Of a DNA stretch of 41,453 nt, positions 1 to 8,658 are shown piece by piece. Location: the NCBI RefSeq assembly GCF_015024225.1, contig NZ_JACJGM010000033.1:1-41453 (forward strand), written 5' to 3'. Position 1 is the stretch's first letter. The number at the start of each line of letters is the position of its first letter. Below the pieces are notes generated by a model. The model searched no databases, was not told the DNA's origin, and was given only the letters and a program-made list of their open reading frames with translations. Origin of the DNA: Nocardioides lijunqiniae (GTDB taxonomy: Bacteria > Actinomycetota > Actinomycetes > Propionibacteriales > Nocardioidaceae). Position numbers and translations under genes: made by a program.

Positions 1-76
1 GGGGGGGGGGGGGGGGGCGGGGGGGGGGGGGGGGGGGGGGCCCCCCCCGGGCGCCCCCCCCCCCCCCCCCCCCCCG
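1..76. repeat. G-homopolymer followed by C-homopolymer
   Basis: Almost pure G for the first 40 bases (one C at 18), then a short mixed C/G stretch and about 25 C. The two halves are nearly reverse complements. No coding or structural feature explains it. Long poly-G and its complement are typical of no-signal base calls in two-colour sequencing retained at a contig end, so I treat it as a probable artefact and would not infer biology from it. Confidence 0.7.
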
Positions 77-178
77 ACCCTCCCGCCGCCCCACCCCCCC
101 CTGTCCGATCCACCAACCTGACAGCCCGATCTGGTGCGGTCCGACGAAGTAGGCTGGCGCCGGCCTCCCTACCGTCGG

Positions 179-1852
179 ATGGTGATCCCCGCCGTGAACC
201 TGCGTCCTCGCGCCAGCCTCGGACGCGTCCTCGACGACCTGGGGGCGACCCTGCTCGACCTGGTCGCCGGTGACGCGGAGGGCGCCCAGGAGATCGGCGG
301 CGTGGTCATCCACGACCCGGTCGACCTGCCGCTGCTGCCGCCGGCCGCGCTGGTGCTCGGGGTCGGCGTCGACGAGCCCGGCCACGTGGTCGCGCTCCTG
401 CGCTCGCTGGGCGAGCAGCGCGCCGCGGGACTGGTGCTCCGGAGCCCGGTCCAGGTCACCGACGAGGTGCGCGCGGCGGTGGCCGACTCCGGGGTCACGC
501 TGCTCGGGCTGAGCCGGGGAGCCCCGTGGGCACACCTCGCCGCGATGCTCCGCTCGCTGCTGGCCGAGGGCGACGTCGGCGTCTCGGAGCCGGAGTCGCT
601 GGGCGGGCTGCCCTCGGGTGACCTGTTCGCGGTCGCCAACGCGATCTCGTCGCTGCTGGACGCGCCGATCACGATCGAGGACCGCAGCTCGCGCGTGCTG
701 GCGTTCTCGGGCCGGCAGGACGAGGCCGACCCGTCGCGGGTCGAGACGATCCTGGGCCGCCAGGTCCCCGAGCGCTACGCCCGGGTCCTCTCCGAGCGGG
801 GCGTCTTCCGTGAGCTCCACCGCAGCGACCGGCCGGTCTTCATCACCCCGATCCCGATGGCCGGCAACACCTTCACCCAGCCCCGCGTCGCGGTCGCCGT
901 GCGCGCCGGCGACGAGGTGCTCGGCTCGATCTGGGCCGCCGTGCCCGGCCCGCTCAGCGACGAGCGCACCGAGGCGCTCTGCGACGCCGCCAAGCTGGTG
1001 GCCCTGCACCTCCTGCGCGTGCGCGCCGGCGCCGACGTCCAGCGCCGGCTGCGCGCCGACCTGCTCAGCTCGGCCCTCGAGGGCGGGGTGGGCGCCCGCG
1101 AGGCCCTGGACCGCCTCGGCCTCGGCGGCCAGCAGCTGATGGTGCTCGGGGTCGCGGTGACCGGCTCCGACGTCGGCGACGGCGCGGACGACGACGCCGT
1201 GGTCGCCCACGAGCGCGAGCGCCTCAGCGACGCGTTCGCGATGCACCTCTCCGCCGTCCACCCCAAGTCGGCCGCGGCCCTGATCGGCGGCGTCGCCTAC
1301 GGCCTGGTCCCGGTGCCCGGCACCGCCGACGGCGCCGAGGAGCGGGCCGCCAGGATCGGCCAGGAGTTCCTCGACCGGGTCGGCGACCGGCGCAGCGCCG
1401 TCGTCGGCATCGGGCCCGCCGCCGGCGACGTGGCCGAGCTGGCCCACTCGCGCTCCTGCGTCGACCGCGCCCTGCGCGTCCTGCGCGACGGCGGCGGCGG
1501 ACGCCGCGTGGCCCGGCTGGCCGACATCCACGTCGAGGCGCTCGTGCTCGAGATGCGCGACGTCGTCGCCGCGCGCGGCGACCGTCCCGAGGGGGCGCTG
1601 GCGCGGCTGATGGCCTACGACGCCCAGCACCACGCCAACCTCGTCGAGACCCTGCAGGCGTGGCTCGAGGCCTTCGGCGACGTGGTCGCCGCGGCCGAGG
1701 GCCTCTACGTCCACCCCAACACCTTCCGCTACCGGCTGCGCCGGCTCATGGAGGTGGGGGAGATGGACCTCTCCGACCCCGACGTCCGCTTCGGCGCCCT
1801 GCTCCAGCTGCGGCTGCTGCCTCCGACGCCCGCGCCGGCGCCGGCGGAGTGA
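179..1852 (+). CDS. PucR family transcriptional regulator
   Basis: Predicted DNA-binding regulator of 557 residues. The N-terminal third (about 1-145) resembles the purine-catabolism-regulator-like domain of PucR proteins. The middle (about 165-290) looks like a GAF-type sensor region. The C-terminus carries the PucR helix-turn-helix, with the typical LYVHPNTFRYRLRRL motif around residue 520. PucR/CdaR-type proteins usually control catabolic genes for purines, amino acids or sugar acids; the target is not visible here. ATG at 179 is chosen because the protein then starts close to the conserved domain; GTG at 134 is in frame but would add a basic, non-conserved leader. Neither start has a clear Shine-Dalgarno sequence. 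The next gene is 188 bases downstream on the same strand and functionally unrelated. Confidence 0.85.
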   Translation: MVIPAVNLRPRASLGRVLDDLGATLLDLVAGDAEGAQEIGGVVIHDPVDLPLLPPAALVLGVGVDEPGHVVALLRSLGEQRAAGLVLRSPVQVTDEVRAAVADSGVTLLGLSRGAPWAHLAAMLRSLLAEGDVGVSEPESLGGLPSGDLFAVANAISSLLDAPITIEDRSSRVLAFSGRQDEADPSRVETILGRQVPERYARVLSERGVFRELHRSDRPVFITPIPMAGNTFTQPRVAVAVRAGDEVLGSIWAAVPGPLSDERTEALCDAAKLVALHLLRVRAGADVQRRLRADLLSSALEGGVGAREALDRLGLGGQQLMVLGVAVTGSDVGDGADDDAVVAHERERLSDAFAMHLSAVHPKSAAALIGGVAYGLVPVPGTADGAEERAARIGQEFLDRVGDRRSAVVGIGPAAGDVAELAHSRSCVDRALRVLRDGGGGRRVARLADIHVEALVLEMRDVVAARGDRPEGALARLMAYDAQHHANLVETLQAWLEAFGDVVAAAEGLYVHPNTFRYRLRRLMEVGEMDLSDPDVRFGALLQLRLLPPTPAPAPAE

Positions 1853-2040
1853 CGGCGCCCGGCCGCCGACCGTCCGAGGCCCCTCGACCGGGACCGGCCC
1901 GACTGCGAGGGAGCGGCGCGTGCACGAGGCGCCGCAGGCTCTAGACTGGGTGTGGTCTTGACTCGCACCCGTCCGCTGCCCGGAGGCTCCTCCTTCGCGG
2001 CAGGCGGTCGTCGTGCGCTGGAGCATCGGGGGCGTTCGTG

Positions 2041-4935
2041 ATGGTCGGAGGGCAGAGGTCCGACCACCGACGGCAGTTCCGCTGGGCTGTGGGCGCATGG
2101 GCCGTGGCAGTGGTGTCCGTCGCCCTGTTGCTCTCGCCGCTGCTGCCCGCCGACCCCCGGGAGTCGATCAGTGCGGTCGGGCTCGTCCTGGCCGGCCTCG
2201 TGGCGATCACCTGCGGGGTGCGCCGGGCGCGCACGAGCTCGGCCGCCGACGCCCTCCCGTGGTGGGTGCTCGTCGTCGCGGGCTGCGTCCTCCTGGCCGG
2301 CAACTCGTGGTCCGCCGTCGTGGGGGCCGACCCGGTCACCTCGCCCAGCCTCTTCGCCAACCTGTGCATCGCCACAGCGCTCGTCATGTCGACGGTCGCC
2401 CTCACGCTCTTCCCCGGGGTACGCCGCCGGGGCGCGGACCTGCTCGTGATGCTCCTCGACGGCATCGTCGCCGGCGGTGCGTTCCTGCTGATCGCGGCCG
2501 CGCTGGTCTACTCCGAGCTGCTCAGTGGTGCGGGGCCCGCCGGGGGCGCGGCCAACCGGGCCCTCGCGCTGTTCTTCCCCGCCCTCGACATCGCCCTGGC
2601 GACCGTCGCCGTGCTCCTCGTGGTCCGCGCGCCGCGCGGCGACCGGCTGATGCTCGGCCTCGTCGCCGCGGCCTTCCTGATGTACGCCGCCGCGGATCTG
2701 TCCTTCGCCGTCCTCACCGCCGAGGGCACCTACCGCTTCGGCGACCCGCTGGACCTGGGCTGGATCGCGGGCTACCTCACGCTCGGGCTCGCGACCTGGG
2801 CGCCGCCGCGCGACGACGGCGGGAGCGACCCGCGCCTGTTCCGTCCCTCCGACCTGACCGGCACGGCCCTCGTCTTCGGCATCCTGGCCGTGGCGACCGT
2901 CGTCCAGGTGGTGGCCGGCGACACCGGCCGGCTGCAGGCGGCCCAGTCGGTCCTCTGGGTGCTGATCGTGGTGGCGGCCGGCTCCCGGCAGCTCCTGCTG
3001 ACCGCCGACAACATCGCGCTGCGACGCGGCCTCGAGCGCCGCGTCGCGGAGCAGACGGCCGGCCTGCGGCGCCTGGCCCGCCAGAACGAGGTGCTGATCA
3101 CCTCGGTCGGCGACGGCGTCTACGGCGTGGACGCCGAGGGCCGGATCACCTTCATCAACCCCTCCGCCGCGCAGATGCTCGGGTCGTCGGCCGACGAGCT
3201 GCGCGGCACGCGCGCGCACGACCGCTTCCACGCCCCGGGCGAGGACGGCGTCGCGCTGCCGTACGCCGGCTGCTACATCCACCAGGCGATCGCCCACGGC
3301 GACCTGGCCATGTCCGAGGAGGACGAGTACGTCCGCGCCGACGGCAGCACGTTCGCCGTCGAGATCACCGCGTCCCCGCTGGTCGAGGACTCCGCCGACC
3401 GGGGGGCGGTGGTGACCTTCCGCGACATCACCCAGCGCCGCGAGGTCGAGCGGATGAAGAACGAGTTCCTGTCGGTGGTGAGCCATGAGCTACGGACCCC
3501 GCTGACCTCGATCCGCGGCTCGCTCGGCCTCCTCAACAGCGGCCGGCTCGGCGCGCTGCCGGAGCGCGCCGCACCGCTCGTGGAGGTCGCCCTCCAGAGC
3601 AGCGAGCGACTCACCCGCCTGATCAACGACCTGCTGGACATCGAGCGGATCGAGTCGGGGACCAATCCGATGGACCTGCAGCCGCGCGACGCCCGCGCCC
3701 TGCTCGAGACCGCGGCCGGCCTCATCGAGGGCATGGCGACCCAGGCCCAGGTGAGGGTCGTCGTGGGCGCGGCCGAGGGCCGTGTGCTCGCCGACGAGGA
3801 CCAGGTCGTGCAGACGCTGCTGAACCTCCTCGGCAACGCGATCAAGTTCTCCGACCCGGGCTCGGCGGTGCACGTGGACGCGCGGACGGTCGGGGCGAAG
3901 GTCCACTTCCGCGTCAGCGACGAGGGACGAGGGATCCCGGCCGACAAGCTCGAGTCCATCTTCGAGCGGTTCGAGCAGGTCGACTCCTCCGACACCCGTC
4001 AGAAGGGCGGCACCGGGCTGGGTCTGACCATCTCGCGCGGCATCGTGGAGAAGCACGGCGGCCGCATCTGGGCCGAGGACGGGCTCGAGCGGGGCGCCGT
4101 CATCCACTTCACGCTGCCGTCGGTCCTGAGCGTCTCGCGCTCCGTCCCGGCGCCGACCCCGCCCTCGGCGGCGCCCGGATCGCGACACGTGCTGGTCTGC
4201 GACGACGACGAGACGGTGGTGGAGCAGTTCTGCTCGCTCTTGCGCCAGCACGGCTTCCGCGCCACCGGGGTGACCAGCGGCGATCGCGCGCTGGAGCTCA
4301 TCCGCGGCGAGCAGCCCCACGCCCTGGTGCTGGACCTGATGATGCCGGGCACCACGGGCGCGGAGGTGCTGCACGCCCTGCGCGCGTCCGAGCCCACCCA
4401 CGACATCCCGGTGGTGGTCGTCTCCGGCCTGCGCCCGGAGGCCGACGAGGCGGTGGCTCGCGAGACCGACGACTGGCTGGTCAAGCCCGTCAGCGAGACC
4501 CGGCTGGTCGAGGCCGTGACGCTGGCCGCGTCGGGGCGCGGGCACAGCGGCACGCGCGTGCTCCTGATCGAGGACGACGAGGACCTGGCGCAGGTGCTGT
4601 CCGCCCTGCTCGTCGACGCCGGCCTGGAGGTCGTGCACGCGACGTCCGTGGCCGAGGCCACGGCCCGCGGGCCCGCCTGGGAGCCCGACGTCATCGTCCT
4701 CGACCTGCAGCTGCCCGACGGCTCGGGGGAGGACGTGGTGGCCGCCTTCCGGCACCGTCGGACGCTGGCGCAGACTCCTCTCGTCGTCTACAGCGCCGTG
4801 GACGTCCAGGGGCACCGCCGCGAGGACCTCCGACTCGGGCGGACCGTCTTCCTCACCAAGCGCAGCACCGGCCCCGAGTCGCTCAGCCACGAGCTGCTGA
4901 GGCTCCTGGAGGCCGTGGCCGTGACCGACGAATGA
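2041..4935 (+). CDS. Membrane hybrid histidine kinase with PAS and two receiver domains
   Basis: 964 residues. The first about 320 residues form eight to ten hydrophobic segments, a membrane sensor region. A short coiled coil and a PAS domain follow (about 345-465). The HisKA motif VVSHELRTPL carries the phospho-accepting His482. The HATPase has its N box (NLLGNAIKFSD), the DEGRGI box and the GGTGLGL box. Two receivers end the protein, with acidic pockets and phospho-acceptors Asp765 (LVLDLMMPG) and Asp888 (IVLDLQLPDG). No DNA-binding output is present, so signal probably passes between the kinase, its own receivers and the separate receiver at 6253. GTG at 2038 is an alternative start; a GGGGG stretch at about 2026-2032 suits ATG 2041 slightly better. 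The next gene starts 16 bases after the stop, indicating an operon. Confidence 0.9.
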   Translation: MVGGQRSDHRRQFRWAVGAWAVAVVSVALLLSPLLPADPRESISAVGLVLAGLVAITCGVRRARTSSAADALPWWVLVVAGCVLLAGNSWSAVVGADPVTSPSLFANLCIATALVMSTVALTLFPGVRRRGADLLVMLLDGIVAGGAFLLIAAALVYSELLSGAGPAGGAANRALALFFPALDIALATVAVLLVVRAPRGDRLMLGLVAAAFLMYAAADLSFAVLTAEGTYRFGDPLDLGWIAGYLTLGLATWAPPRDDGGSDPRLFRPSDLTGTALVFGILAVATVVQVVAGDTGRLQAAQSVLWVLIVVAAGSRQLLLTADNIALRRGLERRVAEQTAGLRRLARQNEVLITSVGDGVYGVDAEGRITFINPSAAQMLGSSADELRGTRAHDRFHAPGEDGVALPYAGCYIHQAIAHGDLAMSEEDEYVRADGSTFAVEITASPLVEDSADRGAVVTFRDITQRREVERMKNEFLSVVSHELRTPLTSIRGSLGLLNSGRLGALPERAAPLVEVALQSSERLTRLINDLLDIERIESGTNPMDLQPRDARALLETAAGLIEGMATQAQVRVVVGAAEGRVLADEDQVVQTLLNLLGNAIKFSDPGSAVHVDARTVGAKVHFRVSDEGRGIPADKLESIFERFEQVDSSDTRQKGGTGLGLTISRGIVEKHGGRIWAEDGLERGAVIHFTLPSVLSVSRSVPAPTPPSAAPGSRHVLVCDDDETVVEQFCSLLRQHGFRATGVTSGDRALELIRGEQPHALVLDLMMPGTTGAEVLHALRASEPTHDIPVVVVSGLRPEADEAVARETDDWLVKPVSETRLVEAVTLAASGRGHSGTRVLLIEDDEDLAQVLSALLVDAGLEVVHATSVAEATARGPAWEPDVIVLDLQLPDGSGEDVVAAFRHRRTLAQTPLVVYSAVDVQGHRREDLRLGRTVFLTKRSTGPESLSHELLRLLEAVAVTDE

Positions 4936-4951
4936 CCGAGCGAGGAGTCCC

Positions 4952-6256
4952 ATGAGCACCGCACGATCGGCGCAGCGGCCTCCGGCCGAGACCGTGCCCA
5001 CCGCCGCCGACGCAGGCCTGACCATCACGGTGCGCACCGGCTCGGGGTCCGGGCGCACGCTGCTGTCGGCGTTCGACCATGCGCTGCACCTGGCCGGCGT
5101 CGCCGACTTCAACCTGGTCACGCTCTCCTCGGTGATCCCGCCCGGCAGCCGCGTCCGCAACGTCGACGCGGCGCTGGCCGGCGGTCACGGCGACGTGCTG
5201 TTCGCCGTGCGCGCCGAGGCCTTCGCCGAGCGTCCGGGCGACGTCGCGTGGGCGGGCCTCGGCTGGTGCGCCGACGAGACCGGCGCGGGTCTCTTCGTGG
5301 AGCACCACGGGACCTCCGAGGAGCAGGTCGCCCACCTCATCGAGACCAGCCTGGCCGACATGAAGGCCACCCGGGACCACGACTACGGCCCGGTCTCCAT
5401 GACGCTGGCCTCGGCGGTGTGCGTCGACCGACCCGTGTGCGCCCTGGTGATCGCGGCCTACGAGGTCGCCACGTGGCGCGACGCCGTCCCCGCCGCGGCA
5501 CCCGTCCGCGCGGAGGGGCAGGTCTCGGACGCCGGGCACGGTCACGTCGGCCCGCGCACCGTCCACGGCCACGCCGTGACGTCGGCGGAGCCCTCCGAGC
5601 CCCCGCTGCACGACGACGAGGTGGTCACGTCCCGGTCGGTCCCGGTGCCCGAGACGTCGCGCAGCGCCGTGGCGCGGGTGACGGTGGAGACGCACGTCGA
5701 CGCCGCGACGGCCAAGGACTACTACCGGCTCTACCGCGCGAGCTTCTCGGGCATCGAGACCCTGGCCGTGGCCCGCCACATGCTGCACGAGTCGGAGTTC
5801 CTCGAGGAGATGCTCGACCCGCGTGTGCACAAGTACATCGCCTGGGGCCACGACGGCCAGGCGGTCGGCATGACCACGCTCACCCAGGACCTGGCGACGG
5901 TGCCGTGGATCAGCCCGCAGTGGTTCGCCCACCACCTGCCCGAGCACAGCGCGCGCCAGGCGGCGTACTACTTCGGCTTCGCGCTGGTCCACCCCGACCA
6001 CCAGGGCGCTCAGGTGCTGCGCGCCATGATCGAGCCCATGGCCCTCGAGGTGATGCGGAACCGTGGCGTCGTCACGTGGGACATGTGCGCCGCCAACGAC
6101 GCCCGCGGCTTCGGCCAGACCTACATGAAGCTGCTGGAGGCGTTCGGCGACGTCACGACCGAGGTCATCGACCGCCAGACCTACTACGCGGCGACCTACC
6201 ACGGGCCGCGCACCGACGACCCGACCGCAGACCCCCACGAGGAAGGATCGTCATGA
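4952..6256 (+). CDS. Pyruvoyl-dependent arginine decarboxylase-like / GNAT acetyltransferase fusion
   Basis: 434 residues in two parts. Residues about 25-175 match the pyruvoyl-dependent arginine decarboxylase fold: FNLVTLSSVIPPGSRV contains the Ser59-Ser60 pair at which members of this family self-cleave to make the pyruvoyl cofactor, and GLFVEHHG supplies Glu117 at the position of the family's catalytic glutamate. After a variable acidic linker (about 176-235), residues about 236-425 look like a GNAT N-acetyltransferase, with FALVHPDHQGAQVLRAM as the probable acetyl-CoA-binding segment. The family reaction is arginine to agmatine plus CO2; inference is that the second domain acetylates agmatine or a related amine. 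It sits between a hybrid kinase and a receiver gene and overlaps the latter by ATGA. Activity is not proven: the first domain could be a non-catalytic sensor, although the key residues are kept. Confidence 0.8.
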   Translation: MSTARSAQRPPAETVPTAADAGLTITVRTGSGSGRTLLSAFDHALHLAGVADFNLVTLSSVIPPGSRVRNVDAALAGGHGDVLFAVRAEAFAERPGDVAWAGLGWCADETGAGLFVEHHGTSEEQVAHLIETSLADMKATRDHDYGPVSMTLASAVCVDRPVCALVIAAYEVATWRDAVPAAAPVRAEGQVSDAGHGHVGPRTVHGHAVTSAEPSEPPLHDDEVVTSRSVPVPETSRSAVARVTVETHVDAATAKDYYRLYRASFSGIETLAVARHMLHESEFLEEMLDPRVHKYIAWGHDGQAVGMTTLTQDLATVPWISPQWFAHHLPEHSARQAAYYFGFALVHPDHQGAQVLRAMIEPMALEVMRNRGVVTWDMCAANDARGFGQTYMKLLEAFGDVTTEVIDRQTYYAATYHGPRTDDPTADPHEEGSS

Positions 6257-6651
6257 CGATGCCCACCGTGCTCGTGGTCGACGACGACGAGATGATCCGC
6301 CAGCTCACCGAGATGAGCCTGGAGTCGGTCAACGGCTGGACGGTCCTGACCGCCAGCGGCGGGGGCGAGGCCATCGAGCTGGCCCGGCGCCACCACCCCG
6401 ACGCCATGCTGCTGGACATGATGATGCCGGACATGGACGGCCTCACGACGTTCCAGCACCTCCAGGACGACGAGACCACCCGCGACATCCCGGTCATCCT
6501 GTTCACCGCCAAGAGCACCGTCGGGCAGCAGCAGCCCTGGGACGGCTACGCCATCTCCGGGGTCATCGCCAAGCCCTTCGACCCGATGTCGCTCGGCGAC
6601 CAGATCGCCGAGAAGCTGCGCTGGACGCACCTGTCCGGTCCCGACGCCTGA
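6253..6651 (+). CDS. Stand-alone CheY-like response regulator receiver
   Basis: 132 residues forming one receiver domain: acidic pocket VVDDDEM near the N-terminus, phospho-acceptor Asp55 in LLDMMMPDMDG, conserved Thr in LFTAKS and Lys in IAKPFDP. No output domain. The start codon overlaps the stop of the decarboxylase/acetyltransferase gene (ATGA), so the two are almost certainly translationally coupled. A partner in the phosphorelay of the kinase at 2041 is likely; whether it controls the fusion enzyme by protein contact is inference. The convergent MerR gene ends 34 bases beyond. Confidence 0.92.
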   Translation: MTMPTVLVVDDDEMIRQLTEMSLESVNGWTVLTASGGGEAIELARRHHPDAMLLDMMMPDMDGLTTFQHLQDDETTRDIPVILFTAKSTVGQQQPWDGYAISGVIAKPFDPMSLGDQIAEKLRWTHLSGPDA

Positions 6652-6684
6652 CCGAGCCTGGGTGCGGGTCTCGGCGACGGCCTC

Positions 6685-7536
6685 TCAGCGCGCCGAGTCG
6701 AGGTAGCCCAGGGTGCGGGTCATGAGGTCCGACGCCCGTCGGAGGTCCGCGGACGCAGCCGGCGGCTCCTCGTTGAGCACGGCGAGGTTGGAGCTGCGCC
6801 AACCGGGCCGGTACTCGTCGGCCAGGGCCGCTGCCACTCGGCTGGCGTCGCGCACCACCCGGGGGTCCACGGTCCACACCGCGTCGAAACGGCGCAGCCC
6901 ATCGGCGACGCCGGCCTGTCCGGGTCGTTCGACGGCGGCCAGGCAGGCCGGCAGGTCGGGAGCGTCGCACACGACGACCCACTCGCGGTTCAGGGGAGCC
7001 TCGTGAGGCAGGGCCACCTCGATCGGTTGACCTGGCTCCAGTGCTGCGGGTCGAGCGAGGTCGGCGAACACGACGGCGGCCTCGGCGGTGCGCGCGAGCT
7101 CGACCCAGCGTGAGCGGGAGGCACGGAGGAACCGGGCGCGCTGGAAGCCCCCGAAGATCACCGGAGCCTGTGCCTGCGCGCAGCACTCGTCCTCGATGGC
7201 CCGGCTGAGCGCGAGGACGCTGGACTTGGTCAGGGCCTGCGACACGAGGGCTGGGTGGGAGCGGCGCAGCTCGGCGAAGACCGACCGTGCCTGGAGGGAC
7301 TCCGCGCTCACCCGCCGGATCGCGGCTCCCAGCATCTGCCCGGCGTCGCGGTGCCGGCACACCTCCTGCACCGCGACCACGTCGGCGGCGGCGTACCGGC
7401 GGTGGCCGCCGGCGAGGCGGACGGGGCGAGGGAACCCGTAGCGCGACTCCCAGCTGCGCAGCGTGCCCGGCGGGACGCCGGTGCGCTCCGAGAGGTCGCT
7501 GATGGTCAGCAGATGCCCGTGGGGCGACCGCTCCAT
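6685..7536 (-). CDS. MerR family regulator with DICT-like sensory domain
   Basis: 283 residues. Residues about 10-75 are a MerR winged helix (LTISDLSERTGVPPGTLRSW, then the wing with GGHRRY). Residues about 100-235 resemble the DICT domain, which occurs with MerR-type DNA-binding domains and diguanylate cyclases in actinobacteria and cyanobacteria. No B12-binding motif is visible, so this is not a CarH/LitR-type photoreceptor. It is transcribed divergently from the carotenoid operon, with 78 bases between start codons, and most probably controls that operon and itself. ATG 7536 is preceded by AGAGG at suitable distance. The DICT call is by similarity of overall pattern and is less certain than the MerR call. 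Confidence 0.85.
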   Translation of the reverse strand: MERSPHGHLLTISDLSERTGVPPGTLRSWESRYGFPRPVRLAGGHRRYAAADVVAVQEVCRHRDAGQMLGAAIRRVSAESLQARSVFAELRRSHPALVSQALTKSSVLALSRAIEDECCAQAQAPVIFGGFQRARFLRASRSRWVELARTAEAAVVFADLARPAALEPGQPIEVALPHEAPLNREWVVVCDAPDLPACLAAVERPGQAGVADGLRRFDAVWTVDPRVVRDASRVAAALADEYRPGWRSSNLAVLNEEPPAASADLRRASDLMTRTLGYLDSAR

Positions 7537-7614
7537 GGCAACCTCTTCACAGTGCGTAGTTTAGACTCAAAGTCTTGCACAAGCCTCCCTACCGCGTGGC
7601 ACGAGGAGATGGAC
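7537..7614. promoter_or_regulatory. Divergent promoter region of MerR gene and crt operon with inverted repeat
   Basis: Shared 78-base control region. At 7563-7575 there is a perfect inverted repeat AGACT-CAA-AGTCT, a plausible MerR operator. On the minus strand TAAACT (7563-7558) fits an actinobacterial -10 for the MerR gene and overlaps the left arm. AGGAG at 7604-7608 lies 6 bases before GTG 7615 but directly abuts ATG 7609, which decides the start of the first crt gene. MerR proteins usually bind dyads between the -35 and -10 boxes; assignment of this site is inference. Confidence 0.5.
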
Positions 7615-8658
7615 GTGACATCACGAGGTTCCGATGATGCGTTGCACCGACTGCTGACGGACGGGCGAGCGCGTGCGGCGGCGATCGATCCCTCGCACGC
7701 GCGTCTCTGGGAGTCCGTGGCGCAGGCCACCGAGGGCGGCAAGAGGTTTCGTCCCGCACTGGTGAGCGCCGCCCACGACGCGCTCGCCGGCACCAGTGCG
7801 GCCGCGGCGGCGCAGGTCGGGGCGGCGGTGGAGCTGCTCCACACGGCGTTCGTCATCCACGACGACGTCATCGACGGCGACCAGGTCCGGCGGGGCCGCC
7901 TCAACGTCAGCGGGACCTTCACCGCGCAGGCGCGCGACGCCGGAGCGACGCCCGAGGGGGCCGCCGAGCTCGGGCTCGCCGCGGGCGTCCTCGCCGGGGA
8001 CCTCGCGCTGGCCGGCGCGATCCGCGCGGTCGCCACGTGCGGCGCCGCCACCGACGCGGTCGGCCGGCTGCTCGACCTGTTCGACGGCGCGCTGCACACG
8101 ACGGCGGCGGGAGAGCTCGCCGACGTGAGGCTCGCGCTCCACCTGGGGCCCGCGTCGCTGCGCGAGAGCCTGGCGATGGAGGAGCAGAAGACGAGTGCCT
8201 ACTCCTTCGCCCTCCCGCTGCAGGCCGGAGCGGTGCTCGCCGGCGCCGACGAGCACACGGTCGAGCGGCTGGGGAGGGCCGGCTGCCTGCTCGGCATCGC
8301 CTTCCAGCTGGCGGACGACCTCATCGGCGTGTTCGGGGACCCCGCGCAGACCGGCAAGAGCGCGACCAGCGACCTGCGCACGCGCAAGCAGACCCCGCTG
8401 CTCATCCATGCGAGCACCACCGACGAGTGGGCCGAGATCCGCGACTACGTCGGGCGCGACCTCACCGACGAGCAGCTCCTCGAGGCGCGGCGGCTGCTCA
8501 CGTCGTCGGGCTCCCGCGGGTTCGTCGAGGAGCTCGCCGAGACCTACCTCGCGGAGGCCCGCGGGATCGTCGAGGACCTGGGCATCCCCTCCGCCATCGT
8601 CCCCGCCCTGAGTGCCTGCCGCCCGGGCCTCGTCGAACGCAAGGAGGTCGCGGCGTGA
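7615..8658 (+). CDS. crtE: Geranylgeranyl diphosphate synthase (polyprenyl synthetase)
   Basis: Condenses isopentenyl diphosphate with allylic diphosphates to the C20 precursor of carotenoids. 347 residues, normal for the family. Both Asp-rich metal-binding motifs are visible: HDDVID with Asp83/Asp84/Asp87, and DDLIGVFGD starting at Asp234. GGKRFRP near residue 43 is the diphosphate-binding signature. The start is set at GTG 7615 because AGGAG (7604-7608) is correctly spaced for it and touches the in-frame ATG at 7609. First gene of the carotenoid operon; its stop overlaps the next start by GTGA. Exact chain length (C20 or longer) cannot be read from sequence alone; C20 is inferred from context. 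Confidence 0.9.
   Translation: MTSRGSDDALHRLLTDGRARAAAIDPSHARLWESVAQATEGGKRFRPALVSAAHDALAGTSAAAAAQVGAAVELLHTAFVIHDDVIDGDQVRRGRLNVSGTFTAQARDAGATPEGAAELGLAAGVLAGDLALAGAIRAVATCGAATDAVGRLLDLFDGALHTTAAGELADVRLALHLGPASLRESLAMEEQKTSAYSFALPLQAGAVLAGADEHTVERLGRAGCLLGIAFQLADDLIGVFGDPAQTGKSATSDLRTRKQTPLLIHASTTDEWAEIRDYVGRDLTDEQLLEARRLLTSSGSRGFVEELAETYLAEARGIVEDLGIPSAIVPALSACRPGLVERKEVAA

Noticed and set aside
163..175. GCCTCCCTACCG before the PucR gene also occurs at 7583-7594 before crtE
   Set aside because: A shared 12-mer in 41 kb of GC-rich DNA is expected by chance; no shared context.
1729..3486. Long minus-strand frame opposite the PucR and hybrid kinase genes
   Set aside because: Spans the ends of two convincing plus-strand genes and encodes only repetitive charged sequence.
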